This document shows, piece after piece, positions 59,451 to 64,000 of a stretch of 64,000 nt of DNA (position 1 is its first letter; each line of letters starts with the position of its first letter). The translations under genes and the position numbers were made by a program. The stretch is from Przewalskia tangutica (Eukaryota; Streptophyta; Magnoliopsida; Solanales; Solanaceae): assembly GCA_029844215.1 (NCBI GenBank), contig CM056726.1, forward strand, positions 40,231,001 through 40,295,000. Direction: 5' to 3'. The notes beneath the pieces are model-generated. The model was not told where the DNA came from and did not search any database. It worked only from the letters and a program-made list of their open reading frames with translations.

Positions 59451-60400
59451 TAAATAGGCGACAATATGAGGATCTAGTTATGATACGCAGATCGAGAATA
59501 CGGCTCTCAAGAAGAGAAGAGCTGTTGAGTTGCACCGGATAAGTCTTTGTGAGATGAGGATAGATTGCGTGTACCCGGTACTGCAGGACTAGTCAGCAGG
59601 TCTTAGGGGAGGCACACAGTGCTTATTGTTCTAATTGTTCAGGGTCGACTAAGTTGTGTCGTGACCTCAGATGTATGTATGGGTAAGATGACCGGAAAAG
59701 GGACATAGCGGAGTTTACTGCTTAGTGTCCGAGTTAGTAGCAGGTCATGGTTGAGCACCAGAAGCCCAGTGGGCTATTGCAGGCGATTGAAATCCCAACC
59801 TAGACATGAGAGGTAATTAATATGGATCTTGTTACAGGGTGGCATCGTACTCGGAGGAAGTGCGACTCCCTGGGGGTCATGGTAAATGGGCTGGCGAAAC
59901 CAGCCGTGTTCTTCCGGTTAGGACCACTTACTCGGCTGAGGATTATGCTAGCTTATTTAGCAGAGAGATTGTGAGACTGCACGGGGTTCCTACGTTTATG
60001 ATGACAGACAGATGAGCTCGGTTACGGATAACTTCTGGAGGTTTTTCAGAAGGGATTAGGGACACAGGTGAGTCTCAGTGTTGCATTACACCCTCAGACC
60101 GACGGACAGGCAGAGCATACTATCCAGGTACTTGAGGATAGGTGGCGGGCCTGTGTTCTTGAGTTCAGAGATAGCTGGGAGGGTTAACTGCCTCTTGATT
60201 GAGTTACGTACGATAAAAGATACCCTTCCAGTTTTCAGATGGCCCTGTATGAGGCCTTGTATGTAAGAGAGTGTAGATCACCGGTTGGTTTGTTCGACGT
60301 AGGCGAGGTTCAGTTATTTGGTCCAGACTTGATTCAGCGGACTGCGGATAAGGCGAAGCTTATCCAGGAAAGAGTATGAGTAAGCTCAGAGTCAGCAGAA
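59451..60400 (+). pseudogene. P3 integrase (decayed)
   Basis: EVINMDLVTGWHRTRRK with the first Asp lies at 59812-59862. A VSVLHY..RPTDRQ/HPQTDGQAEHT equivalent appears in two frames near 60065-60115. EALYVRECRSPVGLFDVGE follows at 60250-60310, with a C-terminal PDLIQRTADKAKLIQE (about 60325-60370). Stops and a frameshift disable it. A chromodomain is not visible before the PPT. Confidence 0.8.
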
Positions 60401-60545
60401 GCTTTATGCAGATAACTGACGTTGACACATGGGGTTCAGGTTGACATTTTAGTATGAGCATTGTTATGTGGCCACGTGTGGCATTATTGGTATGTAGGGG
60501 TTGTAAAGAGACTATGTCGCTATCTTTAAGTTTGACTCCCGAAAG

Positions 60546-60581
60546 AACATTCGGGGACGAATGTTTCTAAGGGGGGAAGAA
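60546..60581 (+). promoter_or_regulatory. P3 pre-PPT hairpin and polypurine tract
   Basis: AACATTCG, loop GGGA and CGAATGTT (60546-60565) are followed by AAGGGGGGAAGAA and the 3' LTR at 60582. This is the clearest polypurine tract in the window. Confidence 0.85.
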
Positions 60582-61432
60582 TGTTACACCCCGTAATTGC
60601 AGGACATGTTTTAAGAACGTACGTGAGAATTCCAAATGTTAAGATTAGAGACTTGTAAAAATTTATCGGAATTATGGAATTGTCGGAAAACGTAATATTG
60701 TGACGAATGGGAGGGCGACACGTGTCACCCCCTTATGTTGCCTTGGACGAAAATTAGGCGTGGCCAAAAGGGTCATTTGACCATTGTTAGGATGACAAAG
60801 TCTTGCAACTTGAAGAGCTTGACAATATTGACTTGGTCAATGGGGCCACAAGTCTTGATATTTAAAATAACCTCATCCAAGCCACACATTTGTGCCCATC
60901 TTGACCCTCCATTGAACTATATAGTAGTACTAGTAGCAAGACTAACTTCTACACTTAGAAAATTTTGAAGACCACAAGAGAGAGCTCTCGGGTTCACCTT
61001 CACAAGAGAGAATTTTTTTTTGTTTGTTGTCCTTTAAGATCCACACTTTAAACCAAGGTTCATGAGGGTATTGTAAGGGTATCTCAATAGAAAAATCCCA
61101 GAAAAAAAATAGTTTTCGTGTTAGTCGCAAGGTGAAAACCTAGTTGCTTTTCTAGGTTTTGTTGGGAAGATTGAAGGAAATTTATTTGTGTTATTCTAAG
61201 GGTCTCAAGTAGCGGATTGAGGTGTCAAGAAGAGGCTCTAAGTTGCTAAAGAGCGACTTCGGATTTGAAGTTGGACTAAGACTCGTTGAGGTAATAATCT
61301 TGTCTCTTAAAGTGTTACAAGATTATATATTGTTGTTAGCCTTACATGTTTGCTAGCATGAAGTATATGTGTTGAAGTTCCATAAGTATTATGGATTGAT
61401 TGTAGCCTAAAAACCGAAATGTCATATAAGCC
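60582..61432 (+). repeat. P3 3' LTR, truncated after 851 bp
   Basis: It matches the start of the P3 5' LTR very closely up to GTCATATAAGCC, then switches to minus-strand pol sequence. There is no LTR end and no TSD at the junction. Confidence 0.9.
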
Positions 61433-62120
61433 TAAAAACTCAACTAGAGGCAAATGATCCTCCCAGCTACCCCTGAAGTCAATAACACAGGCTCGCAGCA
61501 TATCCTCAAGAGTCTGGATGGTGCGCTCAGCCTGTCCGTCTGTCTGTGGATGGAATGCGATTGACGTGCTCACTGCGTCCTAAACCCTTCGGAAAGACCT
61601 CCGGAAGTTAGCCAAACCGGCTCTCATGCGATATGATCGAAATAGGGACTCCATGCGATCGACGATCTCTGATGTAAAGTCCGCATAATCCTCGTCGAAA
61701 AGTCGTCCCGACGGAAGAAAGTGGGCTGATTTCGTCACCGTCGACGATAACCCATATAGAATCATGTCTCTCCGAGTGCGAGGTAATCCCGTGATAAAGT
61801 CCATGTTGATCACCTCCCACTTCCGGTCGGGATCTCAATCGTCGCAACAAACCACGGGCCTCGGTGCTCTACCTTCACCGCCGACAACACGCACCGAGCT
61901 ACAAACTCTGCAACGCCCTCTTCGCCATCCCACCAATACACGGATCTAAGGTCGTGGTACATCTTGGTCGACCACGGATGGATGAAGTACGCTGTGCAGT
62001 GCTTCCTAGAACACGCTGCCAAGTCCTGCAATATCCGAACACACAACCGCCCTCAAACCTTAGCACCCCATCGGTGCTACTCAAGGACCACTTCCTCACG
62101 AAGAGCCGCGTCACAATACC
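61433..62120 (-). pseudogene. M4 integrase (truncated, broken)
   Basis: The zinc-domain block YHDLRSVYWWDG lies near 61950. INMDFITGLPRTRR and TKSAHFLPSG lie at 61720-61813, and FHPQTDGQAERTIQTLEDML at about 61500-61555. The frame then runs through RGSWEDHLPLVEF to the junction, where AYNN should follow. At least two frame changes occur. The catalytic core is otherwise well conserved. Confidence 0.88.
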
Positions 62121-62123
62121 GAA

Positions 62124-62780
62124 TCAAAACCGATCCTCAAATCGTTGCCTCTTCACCTCGTCGATGATGGAAGACTCGGCAACCTCTCGAACTCGAACCC
62201 CACTGCTATCAGAATCAATCAGTCGGACTCCAAGGCTCGCTAACTGATGTAACTCGCGGACCATGCCCCTCCTCTCTGGCTGAACATCTGATAGACTCCC
62301 CATTGACCTACGGCTAAGAGCATCTGCCACAACATTGGCCTTCCCCGGGTGGTACAGGATGTCGACATCGTAATCCTTGAGTAACTCTAACCACCGTCTC
62401 TGTCGTAAGTTCAGCTCTCTCTGGCTGAAGATATACTGGAGGCTCTTGTGGTCTGTATAAATATCCACATGAACCCCATACAAATAGTGCCTCAGATCTT
62501 CAAAGCGTGAATCACCGCCGCTAACTCCAAATCATGGGTAGTTCCTCCATGCTTCTTAAGGCCGACGCGTACGCTATAACCTTACCCAGCTGCATCAACA
62601 CACATCCGAGCCCGACGCCTGACGCATCACAATACACAACATAATCGTCTGGACCCTCTGGAAGAGTAAGAACGGGCGATCGCGCCTCCTTCAAGAATCG
62701 AAACCCCGCCACAAGCATCACCATCAAACTTAGCCGCTTACGAGTCGGCTAGTCAATGGTGCGTAGATAGAAGCAAACTT
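62124..62780 (-). pseudogene. M4 RNase H domain
   Basis: The open frame 62124-62483 reads VHVDIYTDHKSLQYIFSQRE, then RRWLELLKDYDVDILYHPGK and ANVVADALSRRS, close to the plant gypsy consensus. The preceding block VVYCDASGVGLGCVLMQ is at 62600-62660, in a separate frame with one break between. Catalytic acidic residues of RNase H are present. Confidence 0.88.
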
Positions 62781-63560
62781 CTACGAACCGATAATAACTC
62801 GTAAGGCCCGAAAGCTGCGAACCTCGCCGGAGTAGTAGGTGCAGGCCAACTCGATCGCCTCGATCTTGGCCGTATCCACCTGAATACCATCGGCCCCGAC
62901 TATATGCCCAAGAAAAGCCACCGAAGTCAACCAGAACTCACATTTCGAAAACTTGGCGTATAACTGCTGGTCCTGGAGAACTCTCAAAGACGCCTCAAAT
63001 GCTCGCGTGCTCCTCGCTCTGGCGAGAATAAACCAAGATATCATCAATGAACACTATCACAAACGTGTCCAAAATGGCTTGAACACTCGGTTCATCAAAT
63101 CCATGAATACCAACGAGCATCGTCAACCCGAAAGACATGACTCGAACTCATAATGCCCGCATCGGTCGAATGCGATCCTAGGAACATCCGCCTCGACTCG
63201 CACTTTGATGATAGCGATCGCAGATCAATCTTGAGAAACATCTCGCGCCTGAATCGTCGAACAAATCATCAATCTGGGAAGGGGTATTCGTTTAATGGTC
63301 ACCTTGTTCACCGTCAGAATCAACACATGCAGCTGGCCCCGCCCTTCTTCTTTCTGAACAATACCGGCCCGCAGGAGAAACACTGGGCACGATGAGGCCC
63401 TTCTCCAAAGAAATCTCTCACCTGGTCCTTCAACTCTCTCAACTCAAGGGTGCCATTACGTATGGCGGAATGGAAATAGGCGAGTGTGCAGCGACATCGA
63501 TACAAAACTCTATCTCCTCTCGTGAGGATACCGAGGTCGTTTGGAAACACATCCGGGAAC
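62781..63560 (-). pseudogene. M4 reverse transcriptase (broken)
   Basis: The catalytic FIDDI is encoded at 63037-63051, followed by LQDQQLYAKFSKCEFWLTSV and AFLGHIV (about 62890-62960). The entry block FPDVFPNDLG and PISIPPYVMAPLS lie at 63430-63570, in two frames. Both catalytic Asp residues are kept. The fingers region is frame-shifted. Confidence 0.87.
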
Positions 63561-64000
63561 TCTCGACTCTTCGAATCGATCGAAAATCTGGTACCACGGC
63601 CTCGATGTCGAACACCCGAATGAGATGGTAGATATACCCTTCGCACCATCTTCCAGCCTTGAGGTAGGAAATAAACCTACCCCGGCGATACGGTGTTCCT
63701 CCCACTCAACAACCGGCTCAGAACCGGAACTGCGTACTTTCTCTCCTGCGATCTACATTGGCGTAGCAAGCTAGCCAATCCATACCGTGATCACATCGAA
63801 ATCGGTCATATCCAACTCTATCAAGTCGGCTAGGGTCCGACGATCGCATATGGTCACCGGACAAGCCCTATATACCCGCCGAGCTACCACCGAATCACCC
63901 ATCGGCGTAGCTACCTCGAAAGTGGTCTATGGACTCGTGCTCTATCCCTATCCTACCGCAATAAGGGAGATATATAGATGAGTAGAACCCGGATCTATCA
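63561..64000 (-). pseudogene. M4 protease-RT linker and protease end
   Basis: RGRFISYLKAGRWCEGYIYHLIRV (about 63600-63685) and, further right, DMTDFDVIT and W..LA equivalents (about 63770-63830) mark the usual linker. The protease active-site region should lie near or past the right border. Frames are broken. Confidence 0.7.

Larger units (their letters stand above)
50319..61432 (+). mobile_element. Gypsy element P3 with truncated 3' LTR
   Basis: P3 has a 5' LTR (50319-56401, split by S3), an intact PBS, leader hairpin, decayed gag-pol (56595-60400), a pre-PPT hairpin, a PPT and the first 851 bases of the 3' LTR. The 3' LTR stops at 61432, so no right TSD is visible. Pol domain order is PR-RT-RH-IN. 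Decay is mostly by substitutions creating stops, unlike the frameshift-rich M1 and M4. Confidence 0.9.
61433..64000 (-). mobile_element. Gypsy pol fragment M4
   Basis: A minus-strand pol region runs integrase-RNase H-RT-protease from left to right on the plus strand and continues past the window end. It is closely related to M1 (61436-64000 aligns with about 316-2900), and it keeps longer open frames. Its left end is cut inside integrase after LPLVEF, so the C-terminus and 3' LTR are missing. Confidence 0.9.

Overview
This window looks like nuclear DNA from a flowering plant, and it consists almost entirely of nested LTR retrotransposons. Solanaceae is a guess from general familiarity with such LTRs, not a proof. 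I see no host protein-coding gene, rRNA, tRNA or CRISPR array. The dominant elements are Ty3/gypsy elements with very long LTRs (about 2.5-4 kb), a primer-binding site (PBS) for initiator Met-tRNA and Del/Tekay-like pol motifs. One Ty1/copia element is also present.

Layout, left to right. (1) Positions 1-6889: minus-strand gypsy element M1, with broken gag-pol and an intact 5' LTR. It is inserted into a plus-strand gypsy LTR (6890-9735), which in turn sits inside the gag of a copia element (9736-13643). The rest of both hosts should lie left of the window. (2) 13665-16616: AT-rich DNA with no gene. (3) 16617-43409: the 3' LTR of minus element M2. It is split by plus element P2 (17680-40494, target-site duplication (TSD) ATTAA) and by a 1.25-kb repeat. 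P2 carries a minus solo LTR S1 in its 5' LTR (TSD GTATT) and a complete minus element M3 (30108-39648) in its 3' LTR. (4) 43410-50318: the 3' internal end of M2, solo LTR S2 (44008-47010, TSD TTTAA) and gene-free AT-rich DNA. (5) 50319-61432: plus element P3. Its 5' LTR holds solo LTR S3 (52197-55207, TSD ACTAC), its pol is riddled with stops, and its 3' LTR is cut short. (6) 61433-64000: a minus-strand pol fragment, M4, joined without an LTR end.

How the parts relate. M1, P3 and M4 derive from autonomous elements (gag, protease, RT, RNase H, integrase) but none is intact here. P2 and M3 keep LTRs, PBS, polypurine tract and gag remnants but have no RT or integrase, so they look non-autonomous and would need enzymes from a relative. 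The insertion order can be read from the TSDs and interrupted repeats.

The most interesting signal is in RNA structure. All four gypsy 5' leaders have a hairpin about 43-46 nt after the PBS, with a 13-position stem and an 8-nt loop holding a self-complementary hexamer (GTGCAC, or GCGCGC in P2). It resembles a retroviral dimerisation-initiation hairpin. Two other conserved hairpins lie in the LTR transcribed region and just before the polypurine tract. A caution affects all reading-frame statements: several blocks differ from near-identical sister copies mainly where CAG or CTG has become CG. This looks like a base-calling artefact at methylated CHG sites and may cause many of the apparent frameshifts.
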